Source: an uncultured Bacteroidales bacterium (lineage in GTDB: Bacteria; Bacteroidota; Bacteroidia; Bacteroidales; P3). From it: a stretch of 64,000 nucleotides of DNA. The notes below the pieces were generated by a model. The model did no database searches. It was not told where the DNA came from and worked only from the letters and a program-made list of their open reading frames with translations. This document shows positions 45,056 to 54,000 of this stretch, in pieces; position 1 is the first letter of the stretch, and each line of letters opens with the position of its first letter. A program made the position numbers and the translations under genes. The stretch spans positions 43,880-107,879 of the forward strand of contig OMXC01000007.1 of NCBI GenBank assembly GCA_900314925.1, in the 5' to 3' direction.

Positions 45056-45736
45056 ATGAAAAAGATAGCAATTATTCTCAGCGGCTGCGGCAACCGCGAC
45101 GGCAGCGAGCTGCAGGAGTCTCTGAGCCTCATGCTCGCCATTGACCGCCGCGGCTGGCAGTACCAGTGCTTCGCGCCGGAAGGCCTGTTCGAGGTGGTGC
45201 CGCACGTCGACGTGCAGGACACCGAGGAGGAGGGCACGGTGCTCGACATGGAGCAGCGCGACATCTTCGTGGAGAGCGCCCGCATAGCCCGCGGCAACCT
45301 GCTGCCGATAGAGGACTACAGGCCTGCCGACTACGACGCGCTGGCCCTGCCCGGCGGCATGGGGGCTGCCCGCAACCTCAGCACCTTCGCCTTCGACGGC
45401 CCCAGGATGGAGGTCGTTGACAGCGTGCAGGACGCCATTCTGGAGACCTACCGCGCCGGCAAGCCCGTCGTGGCCATGTGCATAGCACCCATGGTGCTGG
45501 CCAAGGTGCTGGGTCGCTACGAGGTGGAGCTGACCCTTGGCCCCGACGACAACCAGGCGTCGCAGGTGGCCAAGGGCTTCGGCTGCAAGGTGCGCGCCTG
45601 CGGCCCCACCGACGTGTGCGTCGACGACGAGCACAAGGTGCTCACCACACCCGCCTATATGGCGGCAACCCGCATCAGCGAGATCTTCGCCGGCGCCGAG
45701 AACATGGTCGCCGAACTCGAGCGCCTGCTGCGATAG
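45056..45736 (+). CDS. elbB: ElbB-family glyoxalase-like protein
   Basis: A 226-aa class I glutamine-amidotransferase-like (DJ-1/PfpI superfamily) protein matching ElbB, described as glyoxalase-like and linked to isoprenoid metabolism. The start KKIAIILSGCGNRDGSELQE, ALPGGMGAARNLSTFAFDG near residue 115 and the nucleophile elbow VAMCIAPMVLAKV with Cys near 142 are family hallmarks. An in-frame ATG at 45005 would add 17 Pro/Ile-rich residues encoded by the CCCATTAA repeat; I reject it because family members begin at the beta-strand. Terminated by a hairpin at 45761. Confidence 0.88.
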   Translation: MKKIAIILSGCGNRDGSELQESLSLMLAIDRRGWQYQCFAPEGLFEVVPHVDVQDTEEEGTVLDMEQRDIFVESARIARGNLLPIEDYRPADYDALALPGGMGAARNLSTFAFDGPRMEVVDSVQDAILETYRAGKPVVAMCIAPMVLAKVLGRYEVELTLGPDDNQASQVAKGFGCKVRACGPTDVCVDDEHKVLTTPAYMAATRISEIFAGAENMVAELERLLR

Positions 45737-45760
45737 CGGCACCGTGCATGCCACACACAA

Positions 45761-45792
45761 AAAAAAAGACACCCCGTCGGGTGTCTTTTTTT
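45761..45792. terminator. Bidirectional terminator
   Basis: AAAAAAAGACACCC pairs with GGGTGTCTTTTTTT around a CGTC loop; A and T tracts on both sides allow use by elbB and by the convergent TPR gene. Confidence 0.92.
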
Positions 45793-45812
45793 ATATGCTG
45801 TTGAGCAAAAAG

Positions 45813-46487
45813 TTATTCAGCATTCTCGGCGAGGCCGATGTATTTGTCTATCTCCTGCCACTCGGTGCTCTCGGGGTAGTTGCGCTTGACGGTGTTGAAG
45901 CAGTTGAGGGCCTCGGCATTGTTGCCCAGCACGAGGTAGGCGAGACCAGCCTTGAAGTAGGCCGAGGGGGCGGTGATGTAGTTGTCGTTGGCCTTGGCGG
46001 CTTTGAGGTAGAGGCTGACGGCCTTGTCGGTGTTGCCGAGTTCCATTTCGGCGTCGCCCTGAGCCATGATGGCGATGGGTTTGGTGAAGGTGTCTTTGCC
46101 GCTGTATTTGCCGAGCCACTTGGCGGCTTCGTCGTAGTTGCCGAGACGCAGGTTGGCGATACCGGCATAGTATTTGGCGAGGTTGCCGGCCTTGGTGCAG
46201 CCGTAGCTGTCGATGACGCTCATGAAACCACGGAAGGTGTCGTCGCCGTTGAGGGCTTTCTCGTAGTCGCCCTGGGCGAACCACTGCTCGGCGGCGAACA
46301 TCTCTTCAGCGGCGCGCACCTCGCGGGGCTGGAAGTACCACTTGCGCAGGCCGAAGATGGCGAGCACTACGACCAATATGGCCACGATGCAAATGATGAT
46401 GGTCTTCTGGTTTTTCTGGATGAATTCCTCCGAGCGGGTGATGACGCTGCCCATCTCGGTGTTCTTTTCTTCAACTTGTTTTTCCAT
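45813..46487 (-). CDS. Membrane-anchored tetratricopeptide-repeat protein
   Basis: A 224-aa protein with a single N-terminal helix (TIIICIVAILVVVLAIFGL, residues 29-47) and a periplasm-facing domain of about four TPR units (EEMFAAEQWFAQGDYEKALN; YYAGIANLRLGNYDEAAKWL; GDAEMELGNTDKAVSLYLKA; FKAGLAYLVLGNNAEALNCF). The plan resembles YfgM/BamD-like helper proteins that assist envelope biogenesis, but the exact role is unknown. A -7 box lies at 46532-46525. Confidence 0.82.
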   Translation of the reverse strand: MEKQVEEKNTEMGSVITRSEEFIQKNQKTIIICIVAILVVVLAIFGLRKWYFQPREVRAAEEMFAAEQWFAQGDYEKALNGDDTFRGFMSVIDSYGCTKAGNLAKYYAGIANLRLGNYDEAAKWLGKYSGKDTFTKPIAIMAQGDAEMELGNTDKAVSLYLKAAKANDNYITAPSAYFKAGLAYLVLGNNAEALNCFNTVKRNYPESTEWQEIDKYIGLAENAE

Positions 46488-46524
46488 ATTTGTATGTGTG
46501 TATTACCTGTTTTGAAAACGGGTG

Positions 46525-46532
46525 CAAAGATA
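46525..46532 (-). promoter_or_regulatory. -7 promoter box for the TPR gene
   Basis: TATCTTTG followed by CA on the minus strand, 38 nt upstream of the ATG. Confidence 0.7.
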
Positions 46533-46691
46533 CAACTTTTTTACGAATTGGCTGTATAAAATAAAAAAAAGTCATCAACAAAGCGGTTTTTTGCGGAAAG
46601 AAGCCTGGAGTGGATGTGTTGAATGTCAGTATGATATAAAAAATAATGTTAAAAAAGGCAAGAAATATTTTTTTTGTAAATATATTTTACA

Positions 46692-46699
46692 TATTTTTG
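46692..46699 (+). promoter_or_regulatory. -7 promoter box
   Basis: TATTTTTG followed by CA, 34 nt before the ATG at 46733. It excludes the longer in-frame start at 46646, which would lie upstream of it. Confidence 0.65.
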
Positions 46700-46732
46700 C
46701 AAAGATTATTGACGGACAAAAAACGAGCAATT

Positions 46733-47716
46733 ATGGATACTAAAATCAAATATTTGGGCCTTGAATTGAAGAGCCCTGTGATAGTCGGAAGCTGCGGCTT
46801 GACGGCTGATGTGGACAAGATGGTTGAGATGGAGAAGGCCGGCGCCGGTGCCGTGGTGCTGAAGTCTATCTTCGAGGAGCAGATTATCCATGATATCAAG
46901 AGGAACACGCATGTCGTGGCGCCTACGGACAACTACGGCGACAGCTATGAGTATATAGCGATGCATGTGGCCGACGATTCGCTGGAGAAGCATTTCGCCA
47001 TGATCCGCGAGGCGAAGCGCCGCTTGACGATACCGGTGATCGGCAGCATCAACTGCTTCTCCTACGAGAACTGGCTGACCTATGCCAAGAAGTTCGAGGA
47101 GGCGGGATGCGACGCCCTGGAGCTCAATATGGCCATACTGCCGTATGAGACAAGCCTTTCGGCCGACGATGTGGAGCGTACATACACACAGATTATCAAC
47201 ACGCTGCGCAAGTCGGTGAGCATCCCGATAAGCATCAAGGTGGGCACCTACTTCACCGATATGGCCAAGCAGCTGCAGCAGTTGAGCTGGATGGGTATAC
47301 AGGGTGTGACGATGTTCAACAAGAGTGTCGAGGTGGATATCGACATCGAGAACGAGACTTTGAGGAACGCGTCCTACCTGTCGGTGCACGAGGACATGTA
47401 CCGCACGCTGCGCTGGGTGGCCCTGATGAGCAAGAAGATGCGCTGCGACATCAGCGCCTCGACGGGTGTATACACGGCCGACGACGTTGTGAAGATGCTG
47501 CTGGCAGGTGCCAACAGCGTGCAGGTGGTGAGCTGCCTCTACAAGAACGGCATCGAAACTGTGAAGGAGCTCAACGCCGGCTTGCAGGCATGGATGCAGA
47601 AGAAAGGGTATGAGAACATCGCTGCATTCCGTGGCAAGCTTGCCGTGCAGCCCGCCGACAAGGCTTCGGTGGCCATGCGCACCCAGTTCATGAAGTATTT
47701 CGCAGAAATTGTTTAG
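46733..47716 (+). CDS. Dihydroorotate dehydrogenase-like flavoprotein
   Basis: A 327-aa TIM-barrel protein of the dihydroorotate dehydrogenase family. Visible: TKIKYLGLELKSPVIVGSCG at the start, AGAGAVVLKSIFEEQI near 34, IGSINC near 100, ALELNMAI, ISIKVGTYF with the conserved Lys, and the phosphate-binding end STGVYTADDVVKMLLAGA. It departs from true PyrD in several places, so it may act on another substrate; homologues in Bacteroidota are usually annotated only as DHOD-like. It is followed 43 nt later by a four-helix-bundle gene. Confidence 0.82.
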   Translation: MDTKIKYLGLELKSPVIVGSCGLTADVDKMVEMEKAGAGAVVLKSIFEEQIIHDIKRNTHVVAPTDNYGDSYEYIAMHVADDSLEKHFAMIREAKRRLTIPVIGSINCFSYENWLTYAKKFEEAGCDALELNMAILPYETSLSADDVERTYTQIINTLRKSVSIPISIKVGTYFTDMAKQLQQLSWMGIQGVTMFNKSVEVDIDIENETLRNASYLSVHEDMYRTLRWVALMSKKMRCDISASTGVYTADDVVKMLLAGANSVQVVSCLYKNGIETVKELNAGLQAWMQKKGYENIAAFRGKLAVQPADKASVAMRTQFMKYFAEIV

Positions 47717-47759
47717 CAAGTAAATCAATAGTTATCAGTCATTAAACATTATTACGATT

Positions 47760-48215
47760 ATGGAACAGCAAGAAGAGAGAACAGTCAGTTTCTTCCGTTT
47801 CGAAGATCTGCGTGTCTACACCAAGGCTACAGATTACGCAACATGGGTGACCGTCAATACGGCCGGCCATGACGGACAAAAGTCGCTCGTGGGGGCTTTC
47901 TGCCACTCGGCTTACGACATAGCACTCAATATCGCGGAGGGTTCGAGCCGCAGCAAGAGCCAGTTCGACCACTACCTCAAGATAGCAAAGACTGCTATCC
48001 GTGAGTGTGTGGTGTATACAGAGGTTGCCGCCAACCTCGGAGTGTTCAGCGCTGAGCAGAAAGAGCAGTCGCGTGAATTCCTGATGGAGCTCACCCGCAT
48101 GCTCGGAGCGCTCATCATCAGCCTGCAGCGTTCTGCCGAACGCCGTCAGACGCGTGGCGACGGTGATGGCGAGGGAGAGGCCGACCCATACGCAAACGAT
48201 GAAATGTCATATTGA
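47760..48215 (+). CDS. Four-helix-bundle protein (23S rRNA intervening-sequence family)
   Basis: A 151-aa protein matching the S23 / four helix bundle family: FRFEDLRVYTKATDYATWV near residue 13 and SAYDIALNIAEGSSRSKSQF with the family NIAEG motif near 58. These proteins were first seen inside 23S rRNA intervening sequences and later at many loci; function is unclear. The C-terminal tail is acidic and disordered (RGDGDGEGEADPY). Its stop overlaps the kdsA start by 1 nt, unusual for a family mostly found alone. Confidence 0.85.
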   Translation: MEQQEERTVSFFRFEDLRVYTKATDYATWVTVNTAGHDGQKSLVGAFCHSAYDIALNIAEGSSRSKSQFDHYLKIAKTAIRECVVYTEVAANLGVFSAEQKEQSREFLMELTRMLGALIISLQRSAERRQTRGDGDGEGEADPYANDEMSY

Positions 48216-49036
48216 TGTACCCTGAAATAAAGAACATAAAACACACAGAGACCGGCAATTTCTTCCTGATTGCCGGTCCTTGTGTTGTAGAGGACCACGA
48301 AAACCCGTTTGTGGTGTGCGAAAAACTGAAGGAGGTGACCGACAGGCTGCGCATACCGTTCCTGTTCAAGGCCAGCTACCGCAAGGCCAACCGCTCCAGC
48401 GTGAGCTCGTTCACAGGCATAGGCGACCTCGAGGCGCTGCGTGTGCTGCGCGAGGTGGGGGAGAGGTATGGCGTGCCCGTGGTGACCGACATACACACCA
48501 ACGAGGAGGCCAGGATGGCCGCCGACTATGCCGACGTGCTGCAGATACCTGCTTTCCTCTGCCGTCAGACGGAGCTCCTCAAGGCCGCCGCTGAGACCGG
48601 CCGCTGCGTGAACGTCAAGAAGGGCCAGTTCCTCTCGCCAGAGGCGATGGAGCAGGTCTGTGGCAAGATGCGCGCCTTCGGCAGCAACAACTTCATGCTC
48701 ACCGAGCGCGGCACCACTTTCGGCTACCAGGATCTGGTGGTGGACTTCCGCGGGGTGCCCACGATGCAGAAGAACGGGGTGCCCGTGGTGGTGGACATCA
48801 CCCACTCGCTGCAGCAGCCCAACCAGGGCAGCGGCGTCACAGGCGGTCGCCCGGACATGATAGAGACCATAGCCCGCGCGGCTGTCGCCGTGGGTGCCGA
48901 CGGCCTCTTCATGGAGACGCACCCAGAACCGGCACGCGCCAAGAGCGACGGCGCCAACATGCTGCGCCTCGACCTCGCCGAACCCCTCCTCGAACACCTC
49001 GTAGCCATCCGCCAGACAATATTGCATCTGTCTTAA
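48215..49036 (+). CDS. kdsA: 3-deoxy-8-phosphooctulonate (KDO-8-P) synthase
   Basis: A 273-aa TIM-barrel enzyme that joins arabinose 5-phosphate and phosphoenolpyruvate to make KDO 8-phosphate for lipopolysaccharide. Motifs: FFLIAGPCVVED near residue 17, FKASYRKANRSS near 50, VTDIHTNEEA, KKGQFLSPEAM, TERGTTFGYQDLVVDFR and GADGLFMETHPEPARAKSDG. The metal-ligand positions cannot be assigned as metal or non-metal class by eye. The ATG at 48215 overlaps the TGA of the upstream gene (TGATG). Confidence 0.95.
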   Translation: MYPEIKNIKHTETGNFFLIAGPCVVEDHENPFVVCEKLKEVTDRLRIPFLFKASYRKANRSSVSSFTGIGDLEALRVLREVGERYGVPVVTDIHTNEEARMAADYADVLQIPAFLCRQTELLKAAAETGRCVNVKKGQFLSPEAMEQVCGKMRAFGSNNFMLTERGTTFGYQDLVVDFRGVPTMQKNGVPVVVDITHSLQQPNQGSGVTGGRPDMIETIARAAVAVGADGLFMETHPEPARAKSDGANMLRLDLAEPLLEHLVAIRQTILHLS

Positions 49037-49063
49037 AAAAACATTCCACTTTTCACTTTTCAA

Positions 49064-49152
49064 TCGCTATCGTCCTCTCACTCCCTTTCACTCCCTTTCA
49101 CTCCCTCTCACTCCACAAATTTTCATTTTTCAACTTTCAATTTTCAATTTCT
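49064..49152. repeat. Intergenic simple repeats
   Basis: Three to four copies of CACTCCCTTT (49074-49115) followed by variants of TTTTCAA (49120-49152), directly before the next ATG. Confidence 0.75.
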
Positions 49153-50013
49153 ATGGAACTCAACCTCACCAAACCTATCATCTTCTTCGACCTTGAGACC
49201 ACCGGCGTGCAGGTGGGCCACGACCACATTGTGGAGATATGCCTGCACAAGGTGATGCCCGACGGCACCACCGACACCCGCGTGGAGCGCGTGCGCCCCG
49301 CCGACGCCGAGGGCAAGACGGTGCACATACCCGAGCAGACCACCGCCGTGCACGGCATCACCGACGCCGACGTGGCCGACAAGCCCACCTTCCGCGAGCT
49401 GGCACCCAGCCTGCTGGAGTATATCGGCGACGCCGACCTCGCGGGCTACAACAGCAACAAGTTCGACGTGCCGCTGCTGGTGGAGGAATTCCTCCGTGCA
49501 GGCATCGACTTCGACCTCCGCTGCCGCCGCCTGGTCGACGTGCAGAACATCTTCCACCAGATGGAGCAGCGCACGCTGGTGGCCGCCTACAAGTTCTACT
49601 GCCAGAAAGACCTGGAGCATGCCCACAGCGCCGCCGCCGACACCATAGCCACCTACGAGGTGCTCAAGGCGCAGCTCGACCGCTACAAGGGCGTTGACTA
49701 CAAGGACCGCTCCGGCAAGGTGAGCCAGCCCGTGGTCAACGACATCGCCGCCCTCAGCCGCTTCACGGCCAACAGCCAGTGGGCCGACCTTGTGGGCCAC
49801 ATAGGCTACGACGCCCAGCACCGCGAGGTGTTCAACTTCGGCAAGCACAAAGGCGTGCCGGTGGAGCAGGTCTTCGAGCAGGAACCCTCCTACTACGACT
49901 GGATGATGAAGTCCGACTTCCCGCTCAGCACCAAGAAGCTCATCACCGAGATCTGGGACCGCCGCAAGCAGAAGAAGCTCGACGCGCTGAAGGCCCACTT
50001 CGGCGGCAAATGA
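49153..50013 (+). CDS. DnaQ-like 3'-5' exonuclease
   Basis: A 286-aa DEDDh exonuclease. ExoI motif FFDLETTG with Asp13 and Glu15, ExoII LAGYNSNKFDVPLL near residue 98, and ExoIII HSAAADT near 157. The 100-residue C-terminal region, with FNFGKHKGVPVEQVF and YYDWMMKSDFP, resembles the small domain found in many Bacteroidota DnaQ-like proteins. It is separate from any polymerase gene here, so a repair or RNA-processing role is as likely as proofreading. A terminator follows. Confidence 0.88.
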   Translation: MELNLTKPIIFFDLETTGVQVGHDHIVEICLHKVMPDGTTDTRVERVRPADAEGKTVHIPEQTTAVHGITDADVADKPTFRELAPSLLEYIGDADLAGYNSNKFDVPLLVEEFLRAGIDFDLRCRRLVDVQNIFHQMEQRTLVAAYKFYCQKDLEHAHSAAADTIATYEVLKAQLDRYKGVDYKDRSGKVSQPVVNDIAALSRFTANSQWADLVGHIGYDAQHREVFNFGKHKGVPVEQVFEQEPSYYDWMMKSDFPLSTKKLITEIWDRRKQKKLDALKAHFGGK

Positions 50014-50064
50014 TCATATTTGTCCATTTCCCCCTGACATCTCAAAGAGTATTGGTATATAAAA

Positions 50065-50103
50065 CGTAAGGTTCTATATGTGGATAGAACCTTACGCTTT
50101 TTT
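50065..50103 (+). terminator. Rho-independent terminator
   Basis: CGTAAGGTTCTAT pairs perfectly with ATAGAACCTTACG around a 6-nt loop, then CTTTTTT. Confidence 0.92.
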
Positions 50104-50143
50104 ATCCGGTTGCTGTTGTTAAACCGTTTGTGCCGTGTGGTAA

Positions 50144-50599
50144 TTAAAAGTTGACTGTTACACCGTTCTGGTTGATTTGGATCTTTTCCATCATTTTTCC
50201 AGCTGTTTGTAGTTCACTTCCCGCTATAATGGTGCAAATAATAGAAGTGATAATTGTTGTACCTCCAATGATATAAGCATATGTCATTGCTTCGTTATTC
50301 TTGTTTAACGATGATGTCTTATTTATAGCAGGAACGGCAGCTAAAAGACCTGTTGCTAATCCACCAAAGACAGTTATGCCTACAGCAGCTCCTATATTGG
50401 CACCTGCTTTTTTTATGTGATATGAGGGGCGCTCCTTTTCGGTAAAAAACATTGTCTGTTGAAGTAGCGTTGTGTCTATTTTTGCTTGCTGTTCGGGAAT
50501 GTTGCTGCACGCGTCATTTGGCGATGCAATTTGTTGGCTATGCACATTGGCAAAAAAAGCCGACAGAAAAAAAATAAGGATGATTAATCTGTTTTTCAT
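50144..50599 (-). CDS. Exported or membrane protein of unknown function
   Basis: A 151-aa protein with a signal peptide (KNRLIILIFFLSAFFANVHS) and two further hydrophobic segments (AAVGITVFGGLATGLLAAVP near 74 and YIIGGTTIITSIICTIIAG near 109), each Gly-rich. No family recognised. It is more AT-rich than its GC-rich neighbours on the left, suggesting the core ends here. Confidence 0.6.
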   Translation of the reverse strand: MKNRLIILIFFLSAFFANVHSQQIASPNDACSNIPEQQAKIDTTLLQQTMFFTEKERPSYHIKKAGANIGAAVGITVFGGLATGLLAAVPAINKTSSLNKNNEAMTYAYIIGGTTIITSIICTIIAGSELQTAGKMMEKIQINQNGVTVNF

Positions 50600-50683
50600 T
50601 GTGTTTTTTTTTATTTTTTAGTAGTGTTTCTATTAGTTGTACACCGCCGTCGACCGACGTTAGCAATAAAAAGCGAGAGCTTC

Positions 50684-50926
50684 TTACTGCCTATCGACAG
50701 GCGTCCGCTCCAGCTCCTCCACAAGCTCGCCATTCTCCTCTTCGAGGTAATCAACATACATCTTCAAGCTCGACAACTCAAACTGCAGCGAGTCATTCTC
50801 CGCCTGTAGATCCTGCTTCTCCGCCACCAATGCGTCATAATCGGCCCGTGAAACGGTAGCGCTGTCACACGAAGCCATCATCAGCGCAAGGAGCGCGAGA
50901 GTTAGGTATTTGATGTGTCGTTTCAT
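50684..50926 (-). CDS. Small coiled-coil lipoprotein
   Basis: An 80-aa protein with lipobox MMASC (Cys at 20) and a single coiled coil from about residue 28 to 72 with leucine and tyrosine at heptad positions. It recalls murein-lipoprotein-like spacers in size and plan, but homology cannot be shown. It stands alone between two hypothetical genes. Confidence 0.65.
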   Translation of the reverse strand: MKRHIKYLTLALLALMMASCDSATVSRADYDALVAEKQDLQAENDSLQFELSSLKMYVDYLEEENGELVEELERTPVDRQ

Positions 50927-51075
50927 AGTGTCAGTATCATTTGGTAGTGTTTTCGTTCGTCAACATGGGATGAGCTTCGTATCCATCATATCCTGCCTGC
51001 CTCTCCTATTTGCCGCAGGAGAAGAAGAGTGACGCAATAAGTGCGATGGGGTATATTAGATATCTGAGTTTCAGT

Positions 51076-54000
51076 CTATTCAAATTTCAATTTCGGTAAT
51101 GCATTCACGATATCGACGGTTTGGACGCTGACGTTGATGACGCTCAGCAGGAGGTCGAGAATATAGCGTGGTTTGCCGTGTTCCTTGCCCCAGTCGTTGG
51201 CGTCGTTCTTGATGAGCGATTTTTTGTCTTGCGAGACGCAGTAGCGTTCCACAATCCACTCAATGGCACTCTTGCCGTTCACCACATATTCATAGGCTTT
51301 CTCAGGAATGTTTTCGATGCGGATGTTGCCGTTGTATATGATGGTGCTCTTGTCACTCTTGCTGTTGAAGCGCATCTTGTCCCACACGCGGAAGTATTCG
51401 TAGTCACCATCGTCGCCCTTCAGCGGTCGGTCGCCCACCACCTTCACGTCGGGATATGGGGCTACAGCCTCGTATTTCAGGTGCAGGTCGGCAAGCTTTT
51501 TGCCGTATTTGTAAAAATCCATAAAGTCCTCTACTCTTTCCACAATAGGAATGCGAGGCAGCGACTTTTTTAAGTCAGCAGCAAAACGCTCACGATAGTC
51601 CTTTGAGTGTAGCAGGCCATAGACATAATAGAAGATCATTTCCTTCGTGATGTTCTTAGCGCCATACCGCGTGCGTACCTCTTTTAATATCCAGTCGGTG
51701 ATGCCGTCCCTTCGGATATAGTCATTGTTCGATTCTTCATCAAAGAGCGACCGCTGCTTGTTTTTGTTTTCTTCGTACCAGTAGAGAGGAAGGCATTTTG
51801 AACCAGCACTCAATAAATTGTAGTCAACAAGTGTGTTTGCAATAAAAATTGGATTATCTTTATTGCCTCCTTTTCCTGATACACATATAACTATGTTATC
51901 ACAAGTATCATATGGAAATAATTTAGGTAATTGGTATGTGCAATTATTGAGAAATTTATTAAAATAGCAATTCTGTTTGAAGAATGGTCTATATAAGCTC
52001 GTCCTTTCTGAATCCACATCATAACAATATTTGATATGATTGGGGATGTCAGAAATCTTTTGGCGTCTGTCCCATGAAAATTTTGTTGGTTCATTAATTA
52101 TGAATGACTCGACATCTATTTTCTTTTCATTATTATTACATGCAGTAATATATCGTTCAACTTCTTCATTATAAAAAACGATTGTTCTGCTTATATTATG
52201 CGATAGCCCCTTTTTACTACTATTATAGCACCATGTATCACGCGATGTTGCTAAACCCATGGAGGAATAAAAAGTAAAAATGGTTTTTGTATTTGTCTTA
52301 TCTGTGTCACTTAATGAAATTAAGCTATCAAACAAACCATCACGCTGATTTAGCCAATCTCCTTTCTCATTTGGGGATATTTTTTCCCATTCCATATAAG
52401 GAATAGAATGGAAATCATGTATAATTTTTAATTTCTGATCACGAGTAAGATAGTCTCCAATATCGTGATAATGGATAATGGCTTTTCCCGATTTTGCAGG
52501 GTTTTTCACAAGGAATGTTATCGTTATGGGAGTTCTTGTGCCTTCTCCAAATACGTTGCCACTTTCTTTACGACGTTGCTCTCCACTTGTTCTTGCATTT
52601 CCTCTTAGATTGAATACATAGATAGATGTAAACTCATTTTCTACACACCGGCGCATACCCTCCTGCGCATTACCATCAAGCCACATTCCATTGCTAATGA
52701 ATGCTACTATACCTCCATCTTCAAATTGCGATATACGATCACTTGCCCATCTAAATGCTTTTATGTAACTATCATACAAAGCGTTTCTAAGCGTAGCAGA
52801 AGAACGTTTTACATACGTTGATTCAATTCGACTATCAAGATGTGGATATTTTAGATTTTGCGCATTGTCATTTGCATCTTTCTGCCCAATTGAATACGGC
52901 GGATTACCAATAATCACCCTAACTGGTGCTTTTTTCTGCTTTTGCAGGCGCTCGGAGTTTTCGGGGAAGAGCTGCGAGAAGATATCATTATCCCCATGCT
53001 CATTCAGTTGGAAGGTATCAGTCAGACAAATGCCATCATACATCTCGTATTTCTCAGGATGCATAATATCATGATAGACGGCCTCGATATTCACATCGGC
53101 GATATAGTATGCCAGCAGCACTATCTCGTTGCAATGTATCTCGTTGAGATACTTGCGCCGCATGTCCTCCTTCTTGATGATGCCGCTCTGTAGCATACGG
53201 GTGATAAAAGTTCCCGTGCCCGTAAAAGGATCAAGAATATGCACATTCTCGTTGGTCAGCGAAGTTCCAAACTCACTCTGTAGAATGTCCTCGACCGAGT
53301 GTATAATGAAATCCACGCACTCCACAGGTGTATAGACGATGCCCAACTTCTCGACCGTCAATGGGAAAGCACCCTTGAAGAACTTCTCATAGAGGTTCTT
53401 GATGATGGTTTGTTTGGCCTCCAGATTGTCGATGTTGCTGATGTTGTTGCGGACGGATGTGTAGAACTTGTCCAGCACCGCAGTATCCATCTCCATTCCT
53501 TCGCTCTCCAGCACCTCAAGCATGTCCTGCATTGAGCGACTGACGGCATTGTTATGCACAAACTCATATTCCTTGAAGAGAGCGTCGAACACAGGGCGGG
53601 TAATCATGTGCTGAGCCAACATCTCAATGGCTTGCCCTTCGTCAATACTATCGTTGATATTCTTGTGCAAACCGGTTATAAAACCTTCAAAGTACTCGTG
53701 GGCAGTCTTGTTCTCTTTGATAAGAAGAGCTATTCGCTCAATGAACTTCTTGGCTATGTCGCCTACGCTCTTTGCCCAATTCTCCCAATACATTTTATCG
53801 CCCACCTCCTCGACCAGTCGGGCATAGATGCCGTCCTGCAAGGTGCCGAACCGCAGTTCCAGTTGTCGTGAAATCTCTTCGTCATCAAGGTTGACTGCCT
53901 TGTCGGTAGGGTTGCCTTTGCCGATGGTGTAGCTGCCACGAGGCACACCGGCAACCGTAATCTTTGGTGGTCGTTTCTTGTTGAGGTTAATTTGGTTCAC

